Assembly: GCF_009996735.1 (NCBI RefSeq)
Contig: NZ_JAACYI010000014.1
Span: forward strand, 35,685-99,684
Length of the DNA: 64,000 nucleotides
DNA from: Cellulomonas sp. APG4
Lineage (GTDB): Bacteria > Actinomycetota > Actinomycetes > Actinomycetales > Cellulomonadaceae
Reading direction: 5' to 3'
Position 1 is the first letter of the stretch. Each line of letters starts with the position of its first letter. Below the pieces are notes generated by a model. The model did no database searches and was not told the DNA's origin. It saw nothing but the letters and a program-made list of their open reading frames with translations. Position numbers and translations under genes: made by a program. Of this stretch, positions 7,298-15,438 are shown one piece after another.

Positions 7298-8014
7298 ATG
7301 CGACGTTCCATGCGGATCCTGCTGACCGGGCTCGTCGTCGGGGCCACCGCCGCGTGTGCGGGTGGCACCCCCGAGGCTCCGGAGACCACGACCCCGACCA
7401 TCTCCGAGCCGGATGAGACGCAGCCGGTCGAGACCTCTGAGCCGGAGCCCGAGCCGAGCGCCGAGGTGCCCGACGACGTGACCGAGGACGTCCTGCTGCC
7501 CGCGGAGGCGCTCGGCACCGCGGACGAGCCGCGCGAGGTCGACGACGCCGTCGGGCCCTGGCAGCTGCCGCAGGCATGCGAGCCGGTGACCCCGGACGCC
7601 TCGGCGATGCTCACCCTCACGCAGGGGACCGGGGAGTTCGAGATGGCCGTGGGGCTGCACCAGGTGGCCGTCTTCCCGGACGCCGACGCCGCGGTCGAGG
7701 CGGCCGACGCCCTCGTGGCCGAGCTCACCCGGTGCGCCGAGGCCGGCGCGGACGGCGGGATCCTGGTGCTCGAGGAGATCCCGGTGGGTGCCCAGGGCCA
7801 CGGTCTCGCCATCGACTACTACGGGGCCTCGGCCGACGGCGACCTCGACACCGCGATCGGCCGCTACCTCGCGCTCACCCGCCGCGGCGCGGCCGTGACG
7901 CTCACCGGGACGCTCGGTGGCGAGGCGAACGTGGCCGCCGCGCGCGAGGAGGTCGTCGGTTGGGCGCAGCAGGCCTGGGAGCTGCTCTGCGCCCACGACG
8001 TGGACGGCTGCTGA
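7298..8014 (+). CDS. Secreted lipoprotein of unknown function
   Basis: A 238-residue protein with a lipoprotein signal peptide (MRRSMRILLTGLVVGATAAC, Cys20) followed by a Thr/Pro/Glu-rich spacer (to about 65). The folded part from about 85 has two cysteines (QACEP and TRCAEA) and ends WELLCAHDVDGC. It resembles extracytoplasmic sensor-like lipoproteins of actinobacteria, but I do not recognise a named family. The ATG at 7298 was chosen for its signal peptide and the GAGGGTGAGG upstream. Open frame further upstream runs into the repeat. Confidence 0.75.
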   Translation: MRRSMRILLTGLVVGATAACAGGTPEAPETTTPTISEPDETQPVETSEPEPEPSAEVPDDVTEDVLLPAEALGTADEPREVDDAVGPWQLPQACEPVTPDASAMLTLTQGTGEFEMAVGLHQVAVFPDADAAVEAADALVAELTRCAEAGADGGILVLEEIPVGAQGHGLAIDYYGASADGDLDTAIGRYLALTRRGAAVTLTGTLGGEANVAAAREEVVGWAQQAWELLCAHDVDGC

Positions 8015-8107
8015 CCCGTTCGAGCGACGCGGGTTCGCCTCGAGGAGGACACTGGAGGTGGGCCGGCGGCCCGACGGCGGCCGTCGCGCGTGCGAGAGGT
8101 GGTCGGC

Positions 8108-8995
8108 ATGGACGCGGAGCAGCTCCACAAGATCGAGAGCGCGCAGGGGTTCGTCGCCGCGCTGGACCAGAGCGGTGGCAGCACACCCAAGGCGCTGCGC
8201 CTGTACGGCCTGGGCGAGGACGCCTACGCCGACGAGGCGCAGATGTTCGACCTGATCCACACGATGCGCGCGCGGATCATGACCAGCCCGACGTTCACGG
8301 GCGAGCGCATCCTCGCGACGATCCTGTTCGAGCAGACGATGGAGCGCGACGTCGGCGGCAAGGGGACGGCCGAGTACCTGTGGCAGGACAAGGGGATCGT
8401 CCCCGTGGTCAAGGTCGACAAGGGACTGGCCGACGAGGCCGACGGCGTGCGGCTGATGAAGCCGATGCCGGCCCTCGACGGCCTGCTCGAGCGCGCGCTC
8501 GGCCACGGGGTGTTCGGCACCAAGATGCGCTCGGTGGTGCTGCGGGCGCACGAGGCCGGGATCGAGGCGAACGTCGCCCAGCAGTTCGACGTCGCACGGC
8601 GCATCCTCGCGGCGGGGCTGGTGCCGATCATCGAGCCCGAGGTCGACATCCGCAGCCCCGAGAAGACCGCGGCCGAGGAGCTCGTGACCGCGGCGATCCT
8701 GGCGCACCTCGACGCCCTGGGCAACGGCGAGCGCGTCATGCTCAAGCTCACGCTCCCCGAGCAGGACGACCTGTACGCGCCCCTGGTCGCGCACCCGCAC
8801 GTGCTGCGGGTCGTGGCGCTCTCGGGTGGCTACTCGCGCGAGGAGGCGAACGCGCGGCTGGCGCGGCAGCACGGCGTCGTCGCGAGCTTCTCGCGCGCCC
8901 TCACCGAGGGTCTGACGGCGCAGCAGACCGACGCCGAGTTCGACGCGACCCTCGACGCCGCCATCCAGTCGATCTACGACGCGTCCCTGACCTGA
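8108..8995 (+). CDS. fda: Fructose-bisphosphate aldolase class I
   Basis: A 295-residue class I (Schiff-base) aldolase of the short bacterial type. It cleaves fructose 1,6-bisphosphate to DHAP and glyceraldehyde 3-phosphate. GFVAALDQSGGSTPKAL (14-30) binds substrate, and Lys213 in RVMLKLTLPE is the probable Schiff-base lysine. The length fits the family (about 295). ATG 8108 has GAGAGG upstream; a GTG a few codons earlier is possible. Most actinobacteria use a class II zinc aldolase, so a zinc-independent class I enzyme here may be an alternative. A hairpin terminator follows at 9000. Confidence 0.92.
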   Translation: MDAEQLHKIESAQGFVAALDQSGGSTPKALRLYGLGEDAYADEAQMFDLIHTMRARIMTSPTFTGERILATILFEQTMERDVGGKGTAEYLWQDKGIVPVVKVDKGLADEADGVRLMKPMPALDGLLERALGHGVFGTKMRSVVLRAHEAGIEANVAQQFDVARRILAAGLVPIIEPEVDIRSPEKTAAEELVTAAILAHLDALGNGERVMLKLTLPEQDDLYAPLVAHPHVLRVVALSGGYSREEANARLARQHGVVASFSRALTEGLTAQQTDAEFDATLDAAIQSIYDASLT

Positions 8996-8999
8996 TCCC

Positions 9000-9023
9000 G
9001 GCCGGCCACGACATTGGCCGGCC
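9000..9023 (+). terminator. Hairpin after the aldolase gene
   Basis: GGCCGGCCA at 9000-9008 pairs perfectly with 9015-9023 across a six-base loop, four bases past the aldolase stop. No U tract. Confidence 0.6.
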
Positions 9024-9024
9024 A

Positions 9025-9086
9025 GGCCGTACATCGACAGCGGGGCCGTACATGCGCATGTACGCCCTCGCGGCAGATGTACGGCC
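9025..9086. repeat. Nested GTACAT inverted repeats
   Basis: GGCCGTACAT occurs at 9025-9034 and 9044-9053. In inverted form, ATGTACG at 9058-9064 and ATGTACGGCC at 9077-9086. The centre is an 18-bp perfect palindrome CGTACATGCGCATGTACG (9047-9064). The array lies upstream of the DUF2200 gene and may be an operator with several half-sites or a nested cruciform. Confidence 0.75.
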
Positions 9087-9214
9087 TCGCGAACGACGGC
9101 GCCGCCGCGTCCGTCGTCGACGGCCCGGAGCGGAGGGCGGCCTAGCGCCGTCCTGGTGTGTGCGCGGCTACGCTCGTCGTCGCGCCGGGGCGGGCCCGGC
9201 ACCGAGGAGGGGCC

Positions 9215-9562
9215 GTGGGGCACCGGATCTTCGCGACACCGTTCGCCGCGATCTACCCGCACTACGTCGCCAAGGCCGAGCGCAAGGGCCACACGAAGGC
9301 AGAGGTGGACCAGGTCATCGCCTGGCTGACCGGCTACGACGAGGCCGGCCTCGAGCAGGTGCTGAAGGCCGAGACCGACCTCGAGACCTTCTTCGCCGAG
9401 GCACCCGCGATGAACCCGAACGCGCACCTCATCACCGGGGTGATCTGCGGTCACCGCGTCGAGGAGATCGAGGATCCCCTCATGCAGCAGATCCGCTGGA
9501 TGGACAAGCTCGTGGACGAGGTCGCGCGAGGCAAGAAGATGTCGTCGATCCTGCGGGCCTGA
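9215..9562 (+). CDS. DUF2200 family protein
   Basis: A 115-residue cytosolic protein. The signatures are HRIFATPFAAIYPHYVAKAE near the start, VIAWLTGYD, MNPNAHLITGVICGHRVEEI and IRWMDKLVDE. All match the DUF2200 family of uncharacterised bacterial proteins. I chose GTG 9215 because GAGGAGG precedes it and the conserved N-terminus follows; an upstream ATG gives an unrelated Arg-rich extension. Upstream lies the GTACAT inverted-repeat array, which may regulate it. Confidence 0.85.
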   Translation: MGHRIFATPFAAIYPHYVAKAERKGHTKAEVDQVIAWLTGYDEAGLEQVLKAETDLETFFAEAPAMNPNAHLITGVICGHRVEEIEDPLMQQIRWMDKLVDEVARGKKMSSILRA

Positions 9563-9615
9563 GCGCGCGGCTGCGGGCGCAGGCGCCCGGGCCTCCCGGG
9601 TCACATACTGGGTCG

Positions 9616-10392
9616 ATGGTGAGCCAGCGGGGGAGGACGGCGGCGCTGCTGGCGATCGTGGCGCCGCTCGCTGCGGGGTGCGGCGCGCCCGAGCCGACAC
9701 CCTTGGCGACGTCGGTGCCGATCCCGTCCGTCCGGGCCTCCGCCCCCGCGGTGACGCCGCGCGCGACACCAGAGCCCACGGCGAGCCCGGCCGCGGCCCC
9801 CGAAGCCGCCGAGCCGGTGACGCCACGCTTCGAGGCGGGCATCCAGCAGATCGGCCCGGAGCTGGAGCAGCGCATGTCGGCGTCCTGGCGTCCTGGGTGT
9901 CCCGTCCCGCTCGGCGACCTGAGGTACCTGACCTTGACGCACCACAGGTTCTCCGGCGACGTCGCGACGGGTGAGCTGGTGGTGCACGCCGATCTGGCCG
10001 AGGGAATGGTCGAGGTGTTCCGCATGCTGTTCGAGGTCGGCTACCCGATCGAGAGCATGCGTCTGGTCGACGACTTCGGCGCGGACGACAACGCGTCGAT
10101 GGCCGCCAACAACACCTCGGCCTTCAACTGCCGCGCGATCACGGGTGGTAGCAGCTGGTCGGAGCACGCCTACGGGCGGGCGATCGACCTCAACCCCGTC
10201 CACAACCCGTACGTCCGGGGGACCGCGGTCTACCCGCCGGCGGGGGCGGAGTACGCGGGACGCCCCGACGTGCCCGGCGTGCTGCATGCCGACGACGAGG
10301 TGGTTGCCGCGTTCGCAGCCGAGGGGTGGCAGTGGGGCGGCCTGTGGACCAGCCCGATCGACTACCAGCACTTCTCGACCACGGGGCGCTGA
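9616..10392 (+). CDS. M15-family D-Ala-D-Ala carboxypeptidase-like lipoprotein
   Basis: A 258-residue protein with a lipoprotein signal (LAAGC, Cys22) and a Pro/Ala/Thr-rich linker to about residue 70. The C-terminal domain has the M15 zinc motif: SEHAYGRAIDLNP with His184 and Asp191, and DYQHF with His252. Such enzymes trim peptidoglycan cross-bridges outside the membrane (VanY-like). Many actinobacterial members have this form with the short SxHxxGxAxD motif. ATG 9616 yields the signal peptide. It is an independent unit, convergent with the azoreductase. Confidence 0.87.
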   Translation: MVSQRGRTAALLAIVAPLAAGCGAPEPTPLATSVPIPSVRASAPAVTPRATPEPTASPAAAPEAAEPVTPRFEAGIQQIGPELEQRMSASWRPGCPVPLGDLRYLTLTHHRFSGDVATGELVVHADLAEGMVEVFRMLFEVGYPIESMRLVDDFGADDNASMAANNTSAFNCRAITGGSSWSEHAYGRAIDLNPVHNPYVRGTAVYPPAGAEYAGRPDVPGVLHADDEVVAAFAAEGWQWGGLWTSPIDYQHFSTTGR

Positions 10393-10412
10393 CTCCGCGC
10401 GGCGCCGAACGT

Positions 10413-11054
10413 TCAGGCTGCCCGGCGTCGGGCGAGGGTGGCACCGGCGTCCACGGCGGCCTGTTCCGCCTCGGCGCGCATGCGCTGGGCCAGGTCGCTG
10501 AACTCGTTCAGGGCCGGGTTCACGCCGACCAGGGTGAACTCGCGCTCGACGACCGTCAGGTCTGCGCCCCACACGTCCGCGAGGATCCTTCGCAGGTATG
10601 CCGTGTTGTGGTCCCAGCCCTCGCGCGGGGTCCCCGGGCCGTACGCGCCTCCGCGGGTGGTGACGAGCACGGTCGGTGTGCCCTCGAGGAGGGGCGTGCC
10701 GGTGGGCGCGCCCGCGATCGCGAGGTCGATCCAGGTCTTGACGTGCTGGGAGACGCCCCAGTTGTAGAGCGGCAGGGCGAGCACCGCGCTCGAGGCCTGC
10801 CGGAGCTCGTCGGCGAGGCCGGCGGCGATCGCGACGGCCTCTCGCTGCTCGGGCGTGCGGTCGTCCTCTGCCGTGAACCCGCCGGAGATCGCGTTCGCCC
10901 AGGTCTCCGCCGCCAGCGGCTGCTGCGCCAGGTGCCGCGTCACCACCGGGAGGTCGGGCTGCGACGCGCGGGCCTGGTCGAGCACGAGGTCGGCGAGCGC
11001 GCTGCTGGCGGAGCGCGCCCCCTGGATGCTGGAGTCGACGCGGAGCAGGTACAT
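10413..11054 (-). CDS. FMN-dependent NADH-azoreductase
   Basis: A 213-residue flavodoxin-like reductase of the AzoR family. LLRVDSSIQGARSASSALAD near the N-terminus is the phosphate-binding loop for FMN. ALPLYNWGVSQHVKTWIDLA and TRGGAYGPGTPREGWDH are the two other conserved flavin-contact segments. These enzymes reduce azo compounds and quinones and often protect from thiol or electrophile stress. It is divergent from a MarR-type regulator, with two near-identical palindromes in the 78-base gap, so repression relieved by a quinone or similar effector is likely. Confidence 0.88.
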   Translation of the reverse strand: MYLLRVDSSIQGARSASSALADLVLDQARASQPDLPVVTRHLAQQPLAAETWANAISGGFTAEDDRTPEQREAVAIAAGLADELRQASSAVLALPLYNWGVSQHVKTWIDLAIAGAPTGTPLLEGTPTVLVTTRGGAYGPGTPREGWDHNTAYLRRILADVWGADLTVVEREFTLVGVNPALNEFSDLAQRMRAEAEQAAVDAGATLARRRAA

Positions 11055-11076
11055 GGGATCTCCCGGGTAGGTGCGA

Positions 11077-11090
11077 CTTGAACGTTCAAG
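11077..11090. promoter_or_regulatory. MarR-type operator 1
   Basis: CTTGAACGTTCAAG is a perfect 14-bp palindrome 23 bases before the azoreductase start. Its centre is 31 bp from that of operator 2, about three helical turns, so two dimers would bind the same face. Confidence 0.8.
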
Positions 11091-11107
11091 CAATTTAGGG
11101 TGCACGA

Positions 11108-11121
11108 CTTGAACATTCAAG
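11108..11121. promoter_or_regulatory. MarR-type operator 2
   Basis: CTTGAACATTCAAG has one base difference from operator 1 and lies 12 bases before the MarR start. It would provide autorepression. CTTGAA half-sites are typical of regulators of the MarR/HxlR size class. Confidence 0.8.
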
Positions 11122-11132
11122 CGACGAGTACC

Positions 11133-11684
11133 ATGGCGCCTGTGACGTCCGACACGAACCGCGCAGTGCCAGCACCGGCCGACGAGGTCCGGTGGCTGTC
11201 CGCGGAGCAGCTGCGCAACTGGCGTGACCTCATGGAGATGCTCTCGTTCCTCCCCGCGGCGTTGGACTCCCAGCTCAAGCACGACGCCGGTCTCAACGGG
11301 TTCGAGTACCACGTGCTCGCCGCGCTCTCGGAGGCCCCGGGCGGCGAGCTCGGGCTCAGCACGCTCGCCGAGATGTCGCGAGGGTCGCTCTCGCGCCTGT
11401 CGCATGCGGTCACCCGGCTCGAGCGCGCCGGCTGGGTGGAACGTCGCCGCCTCTCGGATGAGGCCGGCCGGCGCGGCGTCGCTGTGCTCACCGAGGCCGG
11501 GCAGGCCAAGCTCGAGGAGACCGCTCCGGGTCACGTGCGTGAGGTACGCCGCCTCGTCGTCGACGTGCTGACTCCCGAGCAGCTCACCTCGATCGCCGGG
11601 TCCGCGCGAGAGATCACCGCGGCGATCCTCGCGGACCCGCCGGCGGAGTGCACCGAGGGCTGCGTCGAGCCGCCGGACTGTTGA
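11133..11684 (+). CDS. MarR family transcriptional regulator
   Basis: A 183-residue winged-helix regulator. The core is LDSQLKHDAGLNGFEYHVLA followed by the recognition region LGLSTLAEMSRGSLSRLSHAV and wing VERRRLSDEAGRRGVAVLT. An acidic, proline-rich N-terminus (about 20 residues) and a C-terminal cysteine-containing tail (CTEGCVEPPDC) are unusual; three cysteines could sense oxidants or electrophiles. ATG 11133 is my choice; GTG 11142 is possible and neither has a strong ribosome site, so the message may be near-leaderless. The likely target is the divergent azoreductase. Confidence 0.85.
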   Translation: MAPVTSDTNRAVPAPADEVRWLSAEQLRNWRDLMEMLSFLPAALDSQLKHDAGLNGFEYHVLAALSEAPGGELGLSTLAEMSRGSLSRLSHAVTRLERAGWVERRRLSDEAGRRGVAVLTEAGQAKLEETAPGHVREVRRLVVDVLTPEQLTSIAGSAREITAAILADPPAECTEGCVEPPDC

Positions 11685-11694
11685 GGGCGGTCCG

Positions 11695-13029
11695 GTGCTG
11701 CCGTCGTTCACCGGGCCCGTCCGGTGGCCCCTGGGCGGGCTCGCGCTCGCCGACGACGTCGCGTCGCTCCTCGAGCTCGAGGCCGCGGAGTTCGCGGCCG
11801 TGCTCGGTACCCCCGTCCACATCGATCTCGATGGCGCCGACGACGGCGGTCCGGACACCTGGGCGGTGCGGGTGGACCCGCACGTCGCCGCGGCGACCCT
11901 CGAGGCGGAGGCCCGGTCGCGCAGGCTCGTGCTCGCGCTGCCCACGCCGTCGGACCTCCTCGACGGCGTGAACCTGCTCCACAGCCTCGCCCACGCCCCG
12001 ACCGCCGTCGTGCAGGACGTCGAGGCAGCGACGTATGCCGAGACGGCCGACCGGATCCGGGCCGAGCTCGCCCACGTCTACCCGTACGCGGAGCTGCGGG
12101 GCCTCGACCTGGTCCGCGTCGCCGAGCGGTACGACCACCTGCGCGGCCTCGAGGGAGTGGAGTTCTGGGACGAGGCGGCGCGGTGGGTTGCCGAGCTGGG
12201 TGACGCGCACACGCAGCTGATCACGCCGGGGCCTCGGTTCCATCCGCCGTACGTCGCGCAGATGCGAGCCGACGGCGCGGTGCTGCTCGAGGTCCCCGAC
12301 GACACCGCGGCCTGGGCGGCGGGCGTCCGGCCGGGTCATGTGCTCACCGTCGCCGACCCAGGTGCCTGGCTGGCGCGCACCGGCGCGTCCCCGCACCAGC
12401 ACGCGCTCGTGGCAGGACGGCGGTTCCTGGCGGCCGAGGGCGCCGCCCGCCGCTTCGAGGCTTATGGGCCCGACGGCGTCCGCCGCGCATGGACCGAGGA
12501 GCGCCGGGCCCGGCCGAGCGTGGTCGCCCGCGGCAACCAGGTGCACATCCGGTCGTTCGCCCCTGAGGTGCCGAACCGCCTCCGCGAGGCACTCGCCCGC
12601 GCGAACCCGGACGAGGAGCTGGTGCTCGACCTGCGGGGCAACGTCGGGGGGTCCCTCGTGGCCGCCGCCGAGGCTCGCCGGCTCTTCGTGCGACGGGCCG
12701 CGACCTTCGGTTCGATCGCGTTCACCACGGGCCGGGGGACGCTCGCCCCGGCGCAGCCGCTCACGATCCGGCCCGACGACGAACCGTGGCCGGGGCGGGT
12801 GCGCGTGCTCGTCGACGCGCTCACCTACTCGGCCGCCGAGGACTTCCTGCACCCGCTGGTCGGGCTGCCGCACGTCGAGGTCGTCGGGGGACCGACCGGC
12901 GGGGGCTCGGGGAGGCCGCACACCCGCCTGCTCAAGGACGGTGTGCGGCTCTCCGTGAGCACCGCGATCACGTTCACCCGCGACGGTCGTCCGATCGAGT
13001 TCCGCGGCATCAGCGGCTGCAGTCGCTGA
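11695..13029 (+). CDS. S41-family (tricorn/IRBP-like) peptidase
   Basis: A 444-residue cytosolic protein. After an N-terminal region of about 130 residues come an S41 helical segment (ELAHVYPYAELRGLDLVRVAERYDHL), a PDZ-like part (DTAAWAAGVRPGHVLTV) and the S41 core: ELVLDLRGNVGG (about 305-316), then LVDALTYSAAEDF with Ser near 379 as predicted nucleophile, and VVGGPTGGGSGRP. No signal peptide is visible. The GTG start lies ten bases after the MarR stop with GAGGGCGG upstream, so the two genes may be cotranscribed. Confidence 0.85.
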   Translation: MLPSFTGPVRWPLGGLALADDVASLLELEAAEFAAVLGTPVHIDLDGADDGGPDTWAVRVDPHVAAATLEAEARSRRLVLALPTPSDLLDGVNLLHSLAHAPTAVVQDVEAATYAETADRIRAELAHVYPYAELRGLDLVRVAERYDHLRGLEGVEFWDEAARWVAELGDAHTQLITPGPRFHPPYVAQMRADGAVLLEVPDDTAAWAAGVRPGHVLTVADPGAWLARTGASPHQHALVAGRRFLAAEGAARRFEAYGPDGVRRAWTEERRARPSVVARGNQVHIRSFAPEVPNRLREALARANPDEELVLDLRGNVGGSLVAAAEARRLFVRRAATFGSIAFTTGRGTLAPAQPLTIRPDDEPWPGRVRVLVDALTYSAAEDFLHPLVGLPHVEVVGGPTGGGSGRPHTRLLKDGVRLSVSTAITFTRDGRPIEFRGISGCSR

Positions 13030-13127
13030 GACGACGCAGCAAGGTGCTGCCGGAGGGCGTACGGGGCATCCGAAAGGTCGTTCTTGCGGGGGATGGGCTA
13101 CCCCCGCGATCGCGGGACGATCGGGGC

Positions 13128-13658
13128 ATGAGCGGCACCACGGGCACAAAGGGCGCGACGTCGGACGGGGGTGCGCCCCGTGTCCCACCGCGGTGGTTCG
13201 TGCGCACGGCGTGGCGCGTCCACCGCGCGCTTCACCGGCTCAGCGGCGGACGCTTCTTGTGGACCACCGAGAGCAAGCGAGGGTGGGGGACGCTGCGTCT
13301 GACCACCGTGGGACGTCGTTCCGGTCAGGAGCGGAGCGTGATCCTCGGGTACCTCGAGGACGGTCCGAACCTCGTGACGCTCGCGATGAACGGCTGGCAG
13401 GAGGGCCACCCCGCGTGGTGGGTGAACCTGCGGGAGCGGCCGGAGGCGATGGTGCGCCTTGCGGATGGTGAGCCGCGCCGGTACCGCGCGAGGGCCGCCG
13501 TCGGCGCGGAGCGCGACTGCTTGTGGGGCCGCTGGACCGCGGTCAACGGCGACCTCGACGGCTACGCCGCGCAGCGCACGACGACGGCGCCGGTGGTGGT
13601 GCTCGAGCCCGTGTCCGGCTGCGCTGCGGCGCACCCGACCGATGGCGCTGGCCGATGA
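13128..13658 (+). CDS. Deazaflavin-dependent nitroreductase family protein
   Basis: A 176-residue protein of the Ddn-like split-barrel family, which uses coenzyme F420 in actinobacteria. The characteristic TVGRRSGQERSVILGYLEDG, the conserved HPAWWVNLRERPEAMVRL and an R-YRARA segment are present. An N-terminal helix (FVRTAWRVHRALHRLSGGRF) may associate with the membrane as in Ddn. ATG 13128 follows GATCGGGGC. Possible substrates include quinones and nitroimidazoles; the real one is unknown. Confidence 0.88.
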   Translation: MSGTTGTKGATSDGGAPRVPPRWFVRTAWRVHRALHRLSGGRFLWTTESKRGWGTLRLTTVGRRSGQERSVILGYLEDGPNLVTLAMNGWQEGHPAWWVNLRERPEAMVRLADGEPRRYRARAAVGAERDCLWGRWTAVNGDLDGYAAQRTTTAPVVVLEPVSGCAAAHPTDGAGR

Positions 13659-13729
13659 GTTCGCGCCGCACGGGCTGTCTACCGTGACGCAGCAGTCCGT
13701 AGTCACGCGCTTGGGAAGGATCACCCTCG

Positions 13730-14374
13730 ATGTCGATGACCCGTGTGCAGAACTTCTCGCTCTCCCTCGACGGCTTCGCCACCGGCGAGGGGCTCCGCCT
13801 CGAGGAACCGTTCGGCCACGCCGGGCACCGGCTGCACGAGTGGATGGTCGCGACCCGCGCGGGCGGCGAGATGTTCGGGCGGGAGGGCGGTACCCGAGGC
13901 GTCGACGACGCGTTCGTGCGGCTCTTCGACGTGGGTGTGGGCGCCGAGATCATGGGTGCGGGGAAGTTCGGCCCGCCCGGGTGGCAGGACGACCCTGCCT
14001 GGCGGGGCTGGTGGGGACCCAACCCGCCGTTTCACACACCTGTGTTCGTGCTGACCCACCGGCCGCGGGCATCCGTCGAGATGGAGGGCGGCACGACGTT
14101 CCACTTCGTCGACCGCCCGCCCGCCGAGGCGCTCGACCTGGCCCGCGAGGCCGCGGACGGGCACGACGTGCGCATCGGCGGAGGCCCGACGACGGTCCGC
14201 GCGTTCCTGGCCGCCGGGCTCGTGGACCACCTGCACGCCGTCGTCGTGCCGATCGTGCTCGGTCGGGGCGTGCGCCTGTGGGACGGGCTCGAGGGGCTCG
14301 AGCAGCAGTACGACGTCGAGGCCGTCACGTCACCCGGTGGCGTGGTCCACCTGACGTTCTCGCGCGCCGCCTGA
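13730..14374 (+). CDS. Dihydrofolate reductase / RibD C-terminal family protein
   Basis: A 214-residue DHFR-fold protein of the RibD_C group. Key elements: NFSLSLDGFATG at the start, GAEIMGAGKFGP with the family MGxxxF motif (about 65-75), PVFVLTHRPRASVEMEGGTTFHFVD and DVRIGGGPTTVRAFLAAGLVDHLHAVVVPIVLGRGVRLWDGL. These proteins bind NADPH; most actinobacterial ones are not true folate or riboflavin enzymes. ATG 13730 was chosen from two nearby methionines. Confidence 0.88.
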   Translation: MSMTRVQNFSLSLDGFATGEGLRLEEPFGHAGHRLHEWMVATRAGGEMFGREGGTRGVDDAFVRLFDVGVGAEIMGAGKFGPPGWQDDPAWRGWWGPNPPFHTPVFVLTHRPRASVEMEGGTTFHFVDRPPAEALDLAREAADGHDVRIGGGPTTVRAFLAAGLVDHLHAVVVPIVLGRGVRLWDGLEGLEQQYDVEAVTSPGGVVHLTFSRAA

Positions 14375-14442
14375 GACGGCGAGACCCGCCCGCGCGTGTC
14401 TGCCGTCGACGCGCCGCGGCTCGGTGTGCGGCCATCGCTGCC

Positions 14443-15438
14443 ATGATCACCTCGGTGGATCGGACGGCGGGGGGACGTGTGGCGGTGGACGATGCCGAGC
14501 TCGACGTGCACGAGAGCGCGATCGGAGCCGCGAACGCGGTGCTCGCCCGCTACTGGCCCGAGGAGTCAGTCCCGCTCGACGCCGAGCTGCTCGCAGCACG
14601 GATGGGCATCGACGTCGTGCTCGGAACGCCGGCGCGCGACGCCGCCGTCGTCGCCGTGCGCGACGAGCGCGGTGCGCGGGTGGTGATCGCAGCTCACCTG
14701 CACCCGTCCGTCCGGTCGGCGCTGCTGGTCCGGGCGATCGGCCACCTGAGTCGGCCGGACGTACCAGCGGCATCGGAGAACGTCACGGACGCGTTCACCC
14801 TGAGCTTCCGGCGGGCGTTGCTCGTGCCCGAGCACGTGCTCGACACCTTGCGGCGGTCCGGCCTGTCATGGCCGCAGATCGACGCGCACCTCGGTGTCGA
14901 CCGAGGCACGGCCCTCGAGCAGTGGGGTCTCTACGCGGCCCTGTGGCGAACGTTCCAGCGCACGAACGTCGGCGGTGCCCAGCCGCCCTGGCGCGTCGCG
15001 GCGCTGCGTCGCGAACCACCCCGCCCCCGTGCGGTCAGCCCTGCGGAACGCGAGCGGCGCTACCTGCTGGAGTCGGTCGCCGCGGCCGTCCGGCAGGTCA
15101 TCGCGCGCGGTGGGACGACCGCCGTCCCGCGTCGCCCGGTCCCCGTCGACGTCGAGCTGAGTGCCGGCGTCGAGGCCTACCTGCGTCGCCCGCTCCGCGT
15201 CACGAGCGAGAGGCGGGACGACGTCGGCCGCGTGGCGGTGCGCCGTTCCCCTGAACAGCTGCTCGCCGAGGTCACGGCCGTGGTCGCCGAGCTGGGCCGG
15301 ATCCCCTTGGGCGCCGCACGCGGCGACTACTCCGCGGAGATCCGGCTCGTGGGTGCCCACGTCGACAGACGGCACCCTGAGCTCAGCCGTGAGGCGCGCA
15401 GCGCCCTGGTCAACGACTGGGCGTTCGCGAACCGCTGA
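14443..15438 (+). CDS. Degenerate ImmA/IrrE-like protein
   Basis: A 331-residue protein. The first 140 residues resemble an ImmA/IrrE metallopeptidase: YWPEESVPLDAELLAARMGIDVV, then RSALLVRAIGHLSRP where active members have an HExxH zinc helix, then DAFTLSFRRALLVPEHVLDTL in place of the FAxxLLMP helix. Here only one His (GH) remains and no glutamate, so it is unlikely to be an active protease. LSWPQIDAHLGVDRGTALEQWG is a helix-turn-helix-like stretch. The C-terminal half is unassigned. It ends 29 bases inside the convergent ATP-grasp gene. Confidence 0.65.
   Translation: MITSVDRTAGGRVAVDDAELDVHESAIGAANAVLARYWPEESVPLDAELLAARMGIDVVLGTPARDAAVVAVRDERGARVVIAAHLHPSVRSALLVRAIGHLSRPDVPAASENVTDAFTLSFRRALLVPEHVLDTLRRSGLSWPQIDAHLGVDRGTALEQWGLYAALWRTFQRTNVGGAQPPWRVAALRREPPRPRAVSPAERERRYLLESVAAAVRQVIARGGTTAVPRRPVPVDVELSAGVEAYLRRPLRVTSERRDDVGRVAVRRSPEQLLAEVTAVVAELGRIPLGAARGDYSAEIRLVGAHVDRRHPELSREARSALVNDWAFANR

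Noticed and set aside
5504..9826. A 1440-codon open frame on the minus strand.
   Set aside because: It is the reverse shadow of the ECF sigma factor, lipoprotein, aldolase and other plus-strand genes. Composition is Arg/Gly/Ala/His-rich and no domain is seen.
7576..10392. A 938-codon plus-strand frame.
   Set aside because: Only its last 258 codons (from 9616) are real. The upstream part runs out of frame through the lipoprotein, aldolase and DUF2200 genes.
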